Source: Casuarina equisetifolia
Lineage: Eukaryota; Streptophyta; Magnoliopsida; Fagales; Casuarinaceae
Assembly (NCBI GenBank): GCA_028551475.1
Contig: CM052354.1
Coordinates: 248,001 to 312,000 of the forward strand
Length of the DNA: 64,000 nt
Direction: 5' to 3'
Shown in pieces: positions 1-12,100 of this stretch. Numbering within the stretch: the stretch's first letter is position 1; every line of letters starts with the position of its first letter. A model generated the notes under the pieces. The model was not told the DNA's origin, made no database searches, and worked only from the letters and a program-made list of their open reading frames with translations. The translations under genes and the position numbers were made by a program.

Positions 1-1067
1 TGGGCTCTGTCAAAATCATCACAGAAAAAGAGAAAGAAAGGACAGCGTGCAAGTTACTAAACTGTGACCTCCGAAGTTAGAGACAATTTAGTTCAAAAAG
101 TAAGACTCATTCTTCTGAAAACTCCATAACTTTCTATGTTTCACCTGGGCCTTAATGAGCGTTTCTCTTTCCTTTAAGAGGAAGGACATGAACCTTATCA
201 AATAAGATGTTTAGCATGGGATAAACATGAATTTAAAGTTAAAGCACATTCGGGTCGCCTGACCATGCATCTAGACCTTGTCGCGGAAACATGCCCTGTC
301 TTCTGATGGATGGTATTGACTCGAATTTTACTTCTGTTACTTCTGAGGGTCGTACCTTTCTAACCCTTCCCCACATCGGGCACGAGGCCTAAAGTCTAAA
401 ATATAATTTTCTTACTGAAAATTTCAAACGAGCCTTTGAACCCAAAGATTATGACCGCTGACGTTTGACATTTGAATTCTGTTACTACGTCTACCACCCC
501 ATAAAAATATTGGCTTCTTATTTTAAGAAACAGAAGAGAAAACTGGTTAAAAACATTATGACAGATGATGTCACAAATCTCTTTCATATAAAACTTGTAC
601 TTTTGTGATTTGGTATTTCTTAAATTGTGCTTGGTTAATAGTCTGTTCAAACGAAATGTATTTTCTTTCATATTTTAGTAAGATATTGTTGCAATTCGGA
701 TGCCACTTTCGTCGAATTTTTAATAATTTTCTCTGGATGGAAAACTTGAGAAACTTTTAAAAGGTAAAATAATTCTTGAAGTTTGGTAATTTACTATTCT
801 AAAACGGGTTTGTTTTAATTATCTTTTCAAATTATAAGTAATTTTTTATAGATAAAATGATAAATTGTATTAATAAAAATTAGAGTACAAAAGCAAATAT
901 ATATATATATATATATTAGTTGAGAACGTGGTCATGTCTTATATAGTCATCTCATATCGTCTATGGAGTACCATTTGCATATAACGTACAGCATGAATAA
1001 AACACCAAGTGCGTGTCCATTATCTATCGAAGTTTAACATAATGCCTTAGTTTAACAACCTCTTCAG
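1..1067. other. No gene recognised; short (TA)n microsatellite
   Basis: AT-rich intergenic DNA. Open frames here are short and show no recognisable domain. The only clear structure is an alternating TA run at about 896-916. Nothing else could be supported on either strand. Confidence 0.6.
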
Positions 1068-1140
1068 TCCAATGGCAAGTGCTCAAGTCAGTTGGTAACT
1101 TGTACTGCCTTAGACCTAAGAGTTCTTAGGTTCCATACAC
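1068..1140 (+). repeat. tRNA-like SINE relic (candidate)
   Basis: A stretch at 1081-1099 (gctcaagtcagttggtaac) resembles a Pol III internal box A. About 40 bases on, at 1123-1137, ttcttaggttccata resembles box B. The spacing suits a tRNA-derived SINE head. A full cloverleaf could not be folded convincingly and no matching poly-T or poly-A tail was delimited, so this is a SINE candidate rather than a tRNA gene. Confidence 0.35.
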
Positions 1141-1322
1141 CCTCCCCTCCCCCTCCCCCTTTACTTATTGAGAAAAAAAAAAATCTCATAAGTTCAGTCT
1201 AGGTTGCCTCTTGTGAAGCAAGTGAAAGACCCCTCCCCCTCCCCCTCCCCCTTTACTTATTGAGAGAAAAAAAAAATCTCATAAGTTCAGTCTAGGTTGC
1301 CTCTTGTCAAGCAAGTGAAAGA
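1141..1322. repeat. Two-copy tandem repeat of about 92 bp
   Basis: A unit made of a C-rich (ccccct)n run, a short spacer, an A-run and the text tctcataagttcagtctagg occurs twice in direct tandem, ending near 1230 and 1322. The copies differ by a few bases. It lies immediately upstream of the ankyrin pseudogene start and may be part of the SINE-like relic or of the old promoter. Confidence 0.8.
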
Positions 1323-1358
1323 TAAGTAGGAGTGCCTTCAAATCATGCCTTTGAAAAG

Positions 1359-1979
1359 ATGGACTCTGATGTTACTTGCGAGGCAAAAGATGCATGTCTC
1401 ACTTATTTGAGGACTGCTGCACATCAAGGAAATATCGATGCCTTGTATTCATTGATACGTAGAGATGAATATGCTTTGCACAAGATTAATGTTCTTCCAT
1501 TTGCTGAGACTCCTCTCCATATTGCTGCATCTTCAAGGAAAACTAGCTTTACAATGGAGATCATGGGGCTTATAGCCTTCCTTTGCCAGGAAACTTGACG
1601 AAGATGGCTACACCGCCATACATCGTGCTTTATAGAATGAGCAAACCCAGTTACTTTATGCCAATGAAAGCTTTGTTTATGTCCCAGGAAAGGAGGGTTC
1701 GATTGCTTTACATTATATTGCTCAAAGAGGTAATCTTTACCTAATGACCAAATTTTTAAAAGCATGTCCAAGGTCAATTGAGGATCTAACAAATAGGAGA
1801 AAGTCTATTTTGTATCTTGCCCTAAGATTTGGCAACATTGATGCTTTTAAGCTCTTGTTCGGATGGCTTTAGTGGGCTTGGTTGAAAAATGCCTCCTTCT
1901 AGGAGCAGAGTATTGAATTAACAAGATAAAAAGGGCAATACTTTGTTGTACATTGCGATATCCGAAAAATCTTCGTGAG
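1359..1979 (+). pseudogene. Ankyrin-repeat protein first exon, broken (ACD6/ITN1-like family)
   Basis: An ATG at 1359 opens a frame with ankyrin-type text (TAAHQGNIDALYSLI, then ETPLHIAAS). A frame change near 1573 is needed to continue into PSFARKLDEDGYTAIH. An in-frame TAG follows at 1633-1635. The same frame then runs through GSIALHYIAQRGNLYLMTKF to a stop at 1870-1872. The end of the exon still shows a donor-like G/GTAAGT at 1979/1980. Phrases such as PSFARKL are shared with the pseudogene at 45.4-45.9 kb, so the two are paralogues. With one frameshift and two stops this copy is unlikely to code for protein. The family (ankyrin plus membrane domain) is known for roles in defence and stress signalling at membranes. 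Confidence 0.8.
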
Positions 1980-3477
1980 GTAAGTTCTCTCCACTCATTT
2001 TTGTAATAAAGGGATTTATTAGCTACGAAAAAGAGTTACTGTAAGGATTTATAAAAGGAATATTAACAAGAAAGACATATAAGTCCTGGTTGGTTCAAAA
2101 GTTTGGGTTTAAAAATAATGTTTCAAAGATTACACTGACTTGCCTTTGGCATCCATGATTTGGAAAATGTTAACCATCAAATAGTCTTTTTTCTTTTCTT
2201 TTCTCTTTTCTCTTTTCTAGGGTGTTTATCATAATAGCACTTCTATATGAGTTTGATCTCAAAGCAATAATCCTAGCCATTAACTAGGTAAATTTGTACA
2301 ATGGGTTATGAGGAACATCGAGTGTCTTAGGATAATTTACTTAAGCTCTAATTTATTTAATCTAAAGATATGCTTTTATTTATTTTCCTTTTGAGACTTG
2401 TTTTAGCCCTTTTATTTTTTTCGATGTGTTGAGGATTTGAATATTACATTCTACTATACATTGATGGATTAGTGACTATGTGTTTATATCTCTTGTGGAT
2501 AGTTTGAATGTTACTGGATTTTAAGTTGTGCTTCCATTGTAAAATTGATTTGAATGCTATGAACTTAGGAGCATAAACAATTTTTGACCTTATGTAGGAC
2601 AAGAGATAAAGGATATGCAACATCATGCAAGACTTTTTAGTACTTTCTGAAGGAAAGTAAGAATGTAGAATTGAGTCACCAAAATTAAGATTTTGCTGAA
2701 GAGAACGAAGAATAGACAAAGAACAAAAAACCCTAACTTTGTGAATCATAATTTGATTGATTTTTCCCAATAGATATAATGATTGATACAATTGAATATG
2801 TAAACCTACACAAAATTTACAAATGGAAATAATGTATAATTGAATCACTTGTATAGTAAGAAATTTGGTAATGGCAATGACAAGGAAATCGGGCAATAGC
2901 GATGGATGCAAATGCAGGTTTTTGTCAAATCCCTAAGCGGGTTGGTTGGGTTACATGGCACCAATCAGGTTAGGGCTAACATGATCCTAATGTAGGCGTT
3001 GACATGGCTACTAGCTACTAATGGGTCACTAGCATGTCCTTTAACATCCTTTTACAAGCTAAAGGGCAAAATGCATCATTAGCTTGAAGTGAAGAGGGTG
3101 AAAAGGTGTTGAGGAAAGGCCTTTAATGAAGATGTTCGTAGGTTAATCCGTGGAGGAAATGAATTGCAAGTGATGTTAACCACAAGCCAAACATTGGTGG
3201 TCAAGTAGAGTGCAAATAAGTTGTTGCACCACAAAGTCGGTGGATGAGGCGGTAAAACTTGGAGATCACAAAGGAGGTATTTAAACCATATGAATTTAGT
3301 AATGGTGTTAACAAAGGACTTGTACTCAGCCTCCATGTTGGAGTGGGCAACAATGTGTTTTTTATGGGAACTCCAAGAGATAAGATTCTTGCCCAGAAAG
3401 ATGTAGAAACTATCAATCGAATGTCGATTGTTTGGTAATATTTATATACAAGTAAACATGTTAAAAAAGTAATATAA
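1980..3477. other. Old intron or intergenic DNA, no gene
   Basis: This follows the donor-like site of the ankyrin pseudogene and could begin as its intron. A pyrimidine tract ending in tctag at about 2188-2220 looks like a splice acceptor, but no ankyrin or membrane-coding text follows it. Open frames in the stretch carry no recognised motif. Confidence 0.5.
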
Positions 3478-4316
3478 TGATGAGAAAGATATCGTCCCAT
3501 AGATATTGGTGATTACTAGACCAATTAATTACTAACGGTAAACAACTCTTAGAATTTATCTAGCAAATCAAATTGATAGATGATAGATTAACTAAGTAAA
3601 TCTAAGAAAACTAAATATAATAAACATGTTAAAGCATATGACTTCACCATAATTACTAGGTATTAATATTGATTATTTATGCCTGTAAGAGAGATAATAT
3701 CTATGTGATGGCGAAATTTCCTAATTTATTTTCTATCCTATGTCTAGGTATAGCAAACCTACTTAATTCATTAATTCACTATATCTCTATATGTGAATTG
3801 AAACAAACCAAATGTATTAGGATCTATGAATATTCCCAGTTTACACCAAAAGCCACACAAACAATATGATATATGTCTATCCATATCTAATTTATGGTTA
3901 CAAATTACAAGAAGCAATTGCATATCATCTTTTGTCAGTTTCAAACATGCAAATCAGATCATTCAAGTGGCAGCTAATCACTTAAAAGCATTAAACACAG
4001 TAATATGTAACTTCACATAAATAAAATATCTTGTAGAACATAATAATCATAAGATTCATATCCTCATAATTAGGTTACATCGTAACTCTAAAAAAAATAA
4101 ACTAAAACATAAAGAAATAATGAGGAAGAACAATAATAAGAAACAAAGAAGGCATCTTGAACTCAAGAACAAGAAGTCTGTCACCCTTTCTGTCTTCTCT
4201 TCAAGAAAACCTTGAATTTTTGGCCTTTCTCTTAAGTTGTACTCAATTTCCTCCTCCCCCTTTCTCTTGCCTCTTCTCTTCTCTTAGATAGGGTTTAGGT
4301 TTAGACCAATCTCCAA
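3478..4316 (-). repeat. Partial gypsy-type LTR, reverse orientation
   Basis: The sequence starting tgatgagaaagatatcgtcc matches, base for base over long stretches, the terminal part of the repeats at 48574-50031 (same orientation) and 40563-41811 and 15483-16790 (opposite orientation). The copy at 15483 follows a gypsy-style polypurine tract, so this family is read as an LTR. The element is interrupted at 4317 by the start of a copia LTR, which shows the copia element inserted into it. Confidence 0.7.
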
Positions 4317-5541
4317 TTGGAAAATAGGGTTTTGCTATGACTAAAAATATTTTTTGATAAATATCAATTCTTAAAATATGTTTTTCTAAATATGTAAAAA
4401 GAAAAACTATAGGAAGTAAAAGGTGTACAAATTATAATATCAATTAATGATATTATAAAGTAACCGGGTTCCTACATTTTCTCATAAAATATATTCTTAA
4501 AGCTCTTGTGACATATATTCAAATGTTTGAATATTTGAATATATTGATTATTTGATTATTTCCTTAAGAAATATAATATATGTGAATATATTTTATTTTA
4601 GGAATATGATACTTGGTTTGATGTAATTGTAGGAATATAAGGGACATTAACTCAATCATGATATTAGTTCAAAGTAAACATATGAAATACATCAAAATAT
4701 GAACTTTGTAAAAGATCATATTTTTGGACCTTGTTGATATTGGACCGTGTATATTTGCTAGATATGTCATCACTGGACTGGACCCTTGCTACTAGACTGA
4801 GATGATATGGTGTGGCCCAATAAACTAAAACATAAAGAAATAATGAGGAAGAACAATAATAAGAAACAAAGAAGGCATCTTGAACTCAAGAACAAGAAGT
4901 CTGTCACCCTTTCTGTCTTCTCTTCAAGAAAACCTTGAATTTTTGGCCTTTCTCTTAAGTTGTACTCAATTTCCTCCTCCCCCTTTCTCTTGCCTCTTCT
5001 CTTCTCTTAGATAGGGTTTAGGTTTAGACCAATCTCCAATTGGAAAATAGGGTTTTGCTATGACTAAAAATATTTTTTGATAAATATCAATTCTTAAAAT
5101 ATGTTTTTCTAAATATGTAAAAAGAAAAACTATAGGAAGTAAAAGGTGTACAAATTATAATATCAATTAATGATATTATAAAGTAACCGGGTTCCTACAT
5201 TTTCTCATAAAATATATTCTTAAAGCTCTTGTGACATATATTCAAATGTTTGAATATTTGAATATATTGATTATTTGATTATTTCCTTAAGAAATATAAT
5301 ATATGTGAATATATTTTATTTTAGGAATATGATACTTGGTTTGATGTAATTGTAGGAATATAAGGGACATTAACTCAATCATGATATTAGTTCAAAGTAA
5401 ACATATGAAATACATCAAAATATGAACTTTGTAAAAGATCATATTTTTGGACCTTGTTGATATTGGACCGTGTATATTTGCTAGATATGTCATCACTGGA
5501 CTGGACCCTTGCTACTAGACTGAGATGATATGGTGTGGCCC
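4096..5541. repeat. 723-bp direct tandem duplication across an LTR edge
   Basis: Bases 4096-4818 and 4819-5541 appear identical by eye, with a two-base (aa) overlap at the junctions. Each unit holds about 220 bp of gypsy LTR flank plus about 500 bp of the start of the copia 5' LTR (ttggaaaataggg at 4317 and 5040). Because the unit spans the insertion boundary, the duplication happened after the copia element inserted. Lack of divergence means either a very recent event or an assembly artefact. Confidence 0.9.
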
Positions 5542-6663
5542 AAACTCATGTCAGCTTGATCCCGCTCCTTGTTATGGTTTCGTCTTGACTATCATTGGAG
5601 CCTCCTTGTTACGGTGTTATCTTTACCATAGGTGAAGTTTTCTAGCCATGACGTCGTCTCACTTAAGGAAGCACATAAGAGGCTTTTATCCTTTGAAGAG
5701 GTTGCCCTAGCCGCTAGCCATTCCACTTGTCCCTGATGATGTCTCCATTTCTCTCAAACACCGAAAACTCAACGGGAAGAATCTAGAGGAGATGGGCTGT
5801 CAGAACAGTCGGATTTCGAATTTGAAGGCTGATATGAGGCTGATTTGATAGACAACCTACTATTCCTAACGGGAAGAAGGGTATGGTTTAGGTTTAATTT
5901 GAAAGGGCCCTAGATCTGCTTTTATTTAAAGAAGATGTGTGCATGAAGATTTTCTCTTGATGATTGAAATTTATTTGAAGTGTTCTCTTTGGGAAGAAAG
6001 CCCTTTAAGCTTACCAACTATTTGATTCGAGTTTGTTCATCTCTCGGTGATTTACAAAGGTTTAGTGATATTTGATTATCTATTTTGATCTTCGATTATA
6101 TACTCAATCATAGCTTGTATAACATTATTTATATGCGGGTTTCACTTATAAACATTTACTGCACATAAATTTTGAGGAAAACCCGAAACCCTAATTTCTT
6201 CAAATTAGAGATTTCATGATAAGAGCTTTGTATCTTGATATATATGCTTGAATAGCTCCTTTAATTAGCAATATCCCATAAACTAACATATTATTTGGGG
6301 ATTTGCTACTATATATGATCTTTTGATCATAATTTGTATTCGGACTTGAGAATTTCTTTGAGAAGAAATTATTTGGATTAGGTAGACTGTATTCTCCTAA
6401 TCAGGTTGAGTAAAGAGAACTTCAATTGGTTGGATTGAAGGAGAAGAGGGTGGACATAGGACTTTAAGATAGAGTGCCGAACCACTGTGGTAATTTGGGT
6501 GTTGATTCTCTTACTCTTTACTTGCTTAAATAATTTTGTTTGCCTTTTTATTATCATATAAATTGTTAAATTAATTGATTGAATTTTTTTATCATACAAA
6601 AGTATAGTTTCGGTACAAGAACAATTCAACCCCCCGTTCTTGTTAAGCCATAAAACCCAACAA
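5040..6663 (+). repeat. 5' LTR of copia-1
   Basis: The left edge is ttggaaaataggg, compared with ttgttggaaaataggg in the 3' LTR. The right edge is aaaacccaacaa just before the primer-binding region. Colinear similarity to 12101-13275 runs for about 1.2 kb with scattered point changes. The same LTR family recurs as solo copies at 36296-37984 and 52298-53869 and as a diverged copy from 59616. Confidence 0.88.
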
Positions 6664-6683
6664 TTGCATCTAGAGCCAGGTTC
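6664..6683 (+). other. Degenerate primer-binding site
   Basis: Immediately after the LTR comes ttgcatctagagccagg. This resembles the tggtatcagagcc type of site, complementary to the initiator methionine tRNA, used by plant copia elements, but it has several changes. Confidence 0.6.
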
Positions 6684-6723
6684 TCTGATTAAAAGAATTA
6701 AAATCCTAGAGTAGATCCACATT

Positions 6724-8675
6724 ATGGCTTCTGATAAAAGGCTAGCTGTTACGGGGTTTAATAAACCTCCTTTATTTGATGGCATTAATTTTAGGCATGG
6801 AAAAAATTAATGCAAGTCTTCGTAATAGGCCAAGATCCAGAAGCTTGGCAAGTAATCAAGAAGGGTATTACATTACCTGAAACTGATGAATAGTCAAAAA
6901 ATAAAGCTAAAGTAATGGGGTTAAATGCTAAGTCCATGAATATGATCTATAGTGGTCTTAGAGCACATGAGTTTAACAAAGTGTCCTCTTGCACCACCAG
7001 TAAAGAAATTTGGAATAAGTTAAAGGTCATTTATGAAGGAACTAAAAAGGTAAAATCTTCTAAGGTTAATATGCTTACACATAACTATGAATTATTTGTT
7101 ATGAAAGATTCTAAAACTATTAGTGATATGTTTGGTAGATTCACTGAAATTATTTCTAAACTTAAATTGCTAGGAAAAACCTATACAAATGAGGAAATGG
7201 TAAGAAAAATGTTAGTATTCCTACTCAAGAGTTAGGATCGTAAAAAGATGGCTATAGAAGAAGCTCATGACCTAGAGGTGCTGACCTTAGATGATTTACT
7301 AGGTTCTCTTAAAACTCATAAAATGTAACTTATAAGAAGAGAGAAAGAAAAGGAAAATAGGAGATCACTTGCACTTAAAGTAGAAGTTGAAAAGGCTGAA
7401 AAGGAAAAGTCAAAAAATGATGAAGTAGCTCTTATAGCTAGAAGATTTAGAAAATTTCTAAGAAAAGGCTTAAGCAAAAACATAGGGCAAAATAGGAGAA
7501 AAGAATTAAATGAACTTAGGGAGAATGTGTACTATGAATGTAGGAAACCAAGACATATCAAGATTAATTGTCCAATGATCAAGAAGAAAAACAACAAGAA
7601 CAAAAAGAAGGCAATGATTGCTGCTTAGGATGATGAGAACTCCTCATCTAATGAAGAAACTCAAGAAGAGGTTGCACATCTATGCCTAACTGCAACAGCC
7701 ACTCTTGAGGAAGAAAATAATAAGCTAAACGATTCTAAACTGTTTCTTCAAATAAATTCTGGATTAGAAACTGCATTTTCTGATTTAGTTGAATATATAA
7801 ATAAATTAAAAGATAAATACAGAAAGTTAAAAGTAAAAAATAAATCTAAAAAACAAGAACAGTTGACTTCTGTACAGAAAATTGACTTTATTGATAAACA
7901 AAGCACAGAACTTACTGCATGTAGAGATGAAGCTTAAAAGAAAGATGCTTTGATTTCCTTGAATGATGACATTGTTATTTCTGCCAATGCATATATGAAA
8001 TATGATGCTTGTATGAATGATATGTATGAAAAACAAGGAAAATCTGAAAACATGCAAATAGGAACAAAAACTTTCTATGGTGTCAGTGCATCCTCTGATA
8101 TTGAAATACATGCAGAAAATGATTCACATGTATGTGCTGAAAATCTTAAGAACAGAGTCCTTGAACTGGAAAAAGAAAACTATGACTTGAAATCAAAACT
8201 TGATGCAAGCAACCTACTGTTAAAGAAATTTACAAATGGTAGTTGCATGTTAGATAGAATTCTAAATTCTCAAATAGGTATATATGATAAGGAAAGACTA
8301 GGGTATAAATTGAATGATAAATCAAAATCATTCACTCATTTCTTTAAGGAAAAAGAATGTTCAATTCTGCTACATGAAAATAAATGCTCTTTCTGCAATT
8401 ATTTTGGTCATAATTTTGATAAATGTCTCGTAAGACTTAGAAAGGCTTACAAAGTAAAGAAACTTTGGTTACCTAAGAATGACAAAAATCTAAGTCTAAC
8501 TAACACTCATGGACCCAAAGTAAAAAAGGTACCAAACACTTCAATGATCAAATTTGTTTCTGCAGGTTATGAGTGCACAGATAAGAAACAAAAAGCTCAA
8601 GAACATGTGGATTCTAGACAGCAGCAAATGTTCTCGACACATGACTGGGATGAAGGAGCTCTTCTCAACACTTGA
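6724..8675 (+). pseudogene. copia-1 gag, broken
   Basis: An ATG at 6724 begins a frame with LAVTGFNKPPLFDG, the usual start of a plant copia gag. The frame is interrupted by stops and frameshifts near 6810, 6891, 7234, 7326, 7627 and 7935. Gag core text follows (EIWNKLKVIYEGTKKVK, then SKLKLLGKTYTNEE). The first CCHC knuckle has lost its first cysteine (YYECRKPRHIKINC). A second knuckle at about 8387-8425 is intact (CSFCNYFGHNFDKC). The last segment, 7950-8675, is a clean 241-residue frame with coiled-coil-like charge (LELEKENYDLKSKL). It ends in WDEGALLNT and a stop, overlapping the protease frame. Confidence 0.85.
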
Positions 8676-11613
8676 GTTGAAAAATGGAGGTACGGTATCT
8701 TTTGGAGATAACTCCAAAAGAAGAATAAGAGGAATGGGAACAATAGCTAACTCTGATACCCTACTCACATCCGAAGTTTTACTTGTGGATGAACTAAAAT
8801 TTAACCTACTTAGCATAAGTCAGTTGTGTGATAAAGGATTCAAAATAAAATTTGGAAAAGAAAGTTGTCTTGTGGAGCATGTTGAACATAAAATTGTTAG
8901 AAAAAGGAAAGACAATATCTATGTGCTTGATTTAAGCAAGATGAATGTTGAACAAACATGCTTGGTTGTAAATAAAAATATTGATGCTTGGTTATGGCAT
9001 AGAAGGCTAGGACATGCAGGTCTAGGATTGATAGAAAAACTGTGTAAGTACAATTTAGTAAAAAGTCTTCCATTTTTAGAATTCAACAATGATAGATGCT
9101 TGGTTGTGAAGCATGCATTAAGGGCAAACACACACAAAGTAGCTTCAAGTCAAAGCTTGTGGTAAGTACATCTAGACCATTAGAAATACTGCACATGGAT
9201 CTTTTTGGTCTTATGAGAACAGCAACATTAAATGGTAAATATTATGTCTTAGTAATTATAGATGACTATTCTAGATTTACATGGATATACATGCTTGCTA
9301 GGAAAGATGAGGCATTTGAAAAGTTTGTTGAATTCTGTAAAATGATTCAAAATGAAAAGGGTCTTTCAATTATAAAAATAAGAATTGATCATGGTGGTGA
9401 ATTTGAAAACCAACTCTTTGAAAAATTTTGTTTAGAAAATAGTATTTCACACAATTTTTCAGCTCTTAGAACACCACAACAAAATGGTGTTGTTGAAAGG
9501 AAAAATAGAACTCTTCAAGAAATGGCTAGAACCATGATATGTGAATATAATCTTCCTAAACATTTTTGGGGAGAAGCTGTAAACATAGCTTGTTATATTT
9601 CAAATCATGCCTTAATAAGACCTATTTTGAAAAAGACACCCTTTGAATTATTCTTTGAAGGAAAACCAAACATTTCATATATTCATATTTTTAGAAGTAA
9701 ATGTTTTGTTTTAAATCATGGAAAAGAATCACTTGGGAAATTTGACTCCAAGAGTGATGAAGGAATATTTCTTAGATATTCTTATACAAGTAAAGCATAT
9801 AGAGTATTCAACAAACGAACATTAGTTGTAGAAGAATCAATTCATGTTAAGTTTGAGGATGATTGTCATGGCATTTTAGAAACCGAAGAGAAAAATGAAA
9901 ATAAAAGTCATCTAATTAAGGCTGAAGTTAAAGGGGAGTCTGAAACTAAAGAACCTTCCTTTCCTAGAGTTAGAAATGAAGTAGATCACGATCAGATCAT
10001 AGGTAATCCAAATGTTAGAGTAAGTACAAGGTCTCGGGTTCACAACACATGTGAACATCAAGCCTTTTTATCTCAAGTAGAGCCAAAGAAAATAGATAAG
10101 GCTCTTGAAGATGAAAATTGGCTTCTTGCTATGTAAGAAGAATTGAAACAGTTTGAAAGAAGCAAGGTCTAGAATCTAGTTCCTAGACCAAAGGATCATC
10201 CGGTCATAGGTACAAAATGGGTTTTCAGGAATAAACTAGATGAAAATGGTACTATTACTAGGAATAAGGCTAGATTAGTGGCACAAGGATATAGTTAAGA
10301 AGAAAGGATTGACTATGATGAAACATTTGCACTTGTAGCTAGATTGGAAGTAATTTGGATCTTACTTGCATTTGCTTGTTGTATGAACTTTACCTTATTT
10401 CAAATGGATGTCAAGAGTGCATTTTTGAATGGTGTTATAAAGGAAGAAGTATATATTGAACAACCACCCGGATTTGAAGATCTAATTTATTCAAATCATG
10501 TCTTTAAATTGTCAAAAGCTTTATATGGTTTGAAACAAGCTCCACGGGCTTGGTATGATAAATTAAGTTCATTCTTAATCAATCATGATTTCAGAAAAGG
10601 AAAAGTGGACAACACATTATTTATAAAGAACAAAGAAAAAGAAATTTTAATTGTTCAAATATATGTTGATGATATTGTGTTTGGTTCTACTAATTCTAAA
10701 CTATGTGAAGAATTTGCTGCATGCATGCAAAGTGAATTTGAAATGAGTATAATGGGTGAATTAACATACTTTCTTGGATTACAAATCAAACAAACCAACA
10801 AAGGGACTTTTATAAGTCAAACTAAATACACAAATGAATTGCTTAAGAAATACAAGATGCATGATTCCAAACCAATGAACACACTAATGAGCACTTCTTT
10901 ATCATTATCTAATGATGAAGATGGAATTAGTGTAGACACTAAATTATATCATGACATGATTGGTTCTTTGCTATACTTGACTGCATCTAGACTGGATATC
11001 ATGTTTAGTGTGTGTCTATGTGCTAGGTATCAATCTAATCCTAAAGAACAACACCTAGTTGCTGTTAAAAGAATATTTAGATACCTTAGGGACACGGTTT
11101 CCCTAGGAATCTGGTATCCTAGAGACAGCACTTTAGATTTGCATGCATTTAGTGATTCTGATTATGCTGGACGCAAACTAGATAGGAAGAGTATGAGTGG
11201 TGGATGTCACTATCTAGGAAATATGTTTATTTCTTGGCACTCCAAGAAACAAAACTGCGTAGCTCTTTCTTCTACTAAAACCGAATATATTGCTACCACT
11301 AGTAGTTGTGCTCAAATCTTATGGATGAAACAACAATTAGAGGATTATGGAATCTTATCACATAAAGTTCCACTAAAATGTGACAACACTAGTGTAATAA
11401 ATCTCACTAAGAATCTTATCCAGCACTCCAAAACCAAACATATAGAAATTTAGACATCACTTCATTAGAGATCATGTTCAGAAAGGTGATGTTGTACTTG
11501 AATTTGTGAGCACTGATCAGTAAATTGTTGATATCTTAACCAAACCCTTACCGAAGGATAGGTTTTATGCTCTTAGACGAGAACTTAGAATGTTCGTCCT
11601 TGAAAATCTTTGA
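8554..11613 (+). pseudogene. copia-1 pol: protease, integrase, RT, RNase H, broken
   Basis: The pol frame opens upstream of an ATG at 8569 and lies +1 to gag. Protease: WILDSSKCSRHMTG, altered from the usual LDSGCSRHMTG. GAG-pre-integrase: AWLWHRRLGHAGLGL. After a frame change near 9100 comes the integrase zinc finger end and a catalytic core containing MDLFG, DHGGEF and NGVVERKNR, so the D, D, E residues are present. Stops fall near 10134 and 10297. RT carries QMDVKSAFLNG, LYGLKQAPRAWY and the YVDD motif. RNase H carries AFSDSDYAG and KTEYIATTSS. A final frame change near 11453 leads into a normal C-terminus with DILTKPLPKDRF, ending at 11613. Confidence 0.9.
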
Positions 11614-12086
11614 ATTGTTTATTACTGCTATCTCTCTATTCTTTTATTGTCTTTTTTTTAAATTGCTCGGTTTGAGGAAGAGCGGCTCTCCCTTCATTAC
11701 TACAAAATCTGGTTAGTACCCCACTCTTATCTCTATTCTATTGCTACCTGCTTATTTTTTTTCCTGTCGCCTGTCCTACTTACTTGCATAATCATTCTTT
11801 TTGCTTATGACAAAAAGGGGGAGAGAATAGTGCACATGTAAAGTCTCATTTCTGACTATATCAGTGCAGAATGTGGGATACATATACATATCACCCCTGC
11901 TTGAAAAATTACATGTTCTATGATAAATTTTGAAATCTGCTAGACATATGTATAGGACATGCTTACGGACAGTGCAACTTAAACTGTATTATGATCACTA
12001 TGCTGCAACAATAAGTTGTGTTCTCTTGAAAAACATGATTGATATTTGATGACATGTGCTATACTATTGAAATATTTTGTCATCAT

Positions 12087-12100
12087 AAAAAAAGGGGAGA
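12087..12100 (+). other. Polypurine tract of copia-1
   Basis: The run aaaaaaaggggaga abuts ttgttggaaaata, the start of the 3' LTR. This is the expected plus-strand priming site. Confidence 0.85.

Noticed and set aside
1070..1140. Functional tRNA gene
   Set aside because: Box-like motifs are present but a proper acceptor stem and anticodon arm could not be formed.
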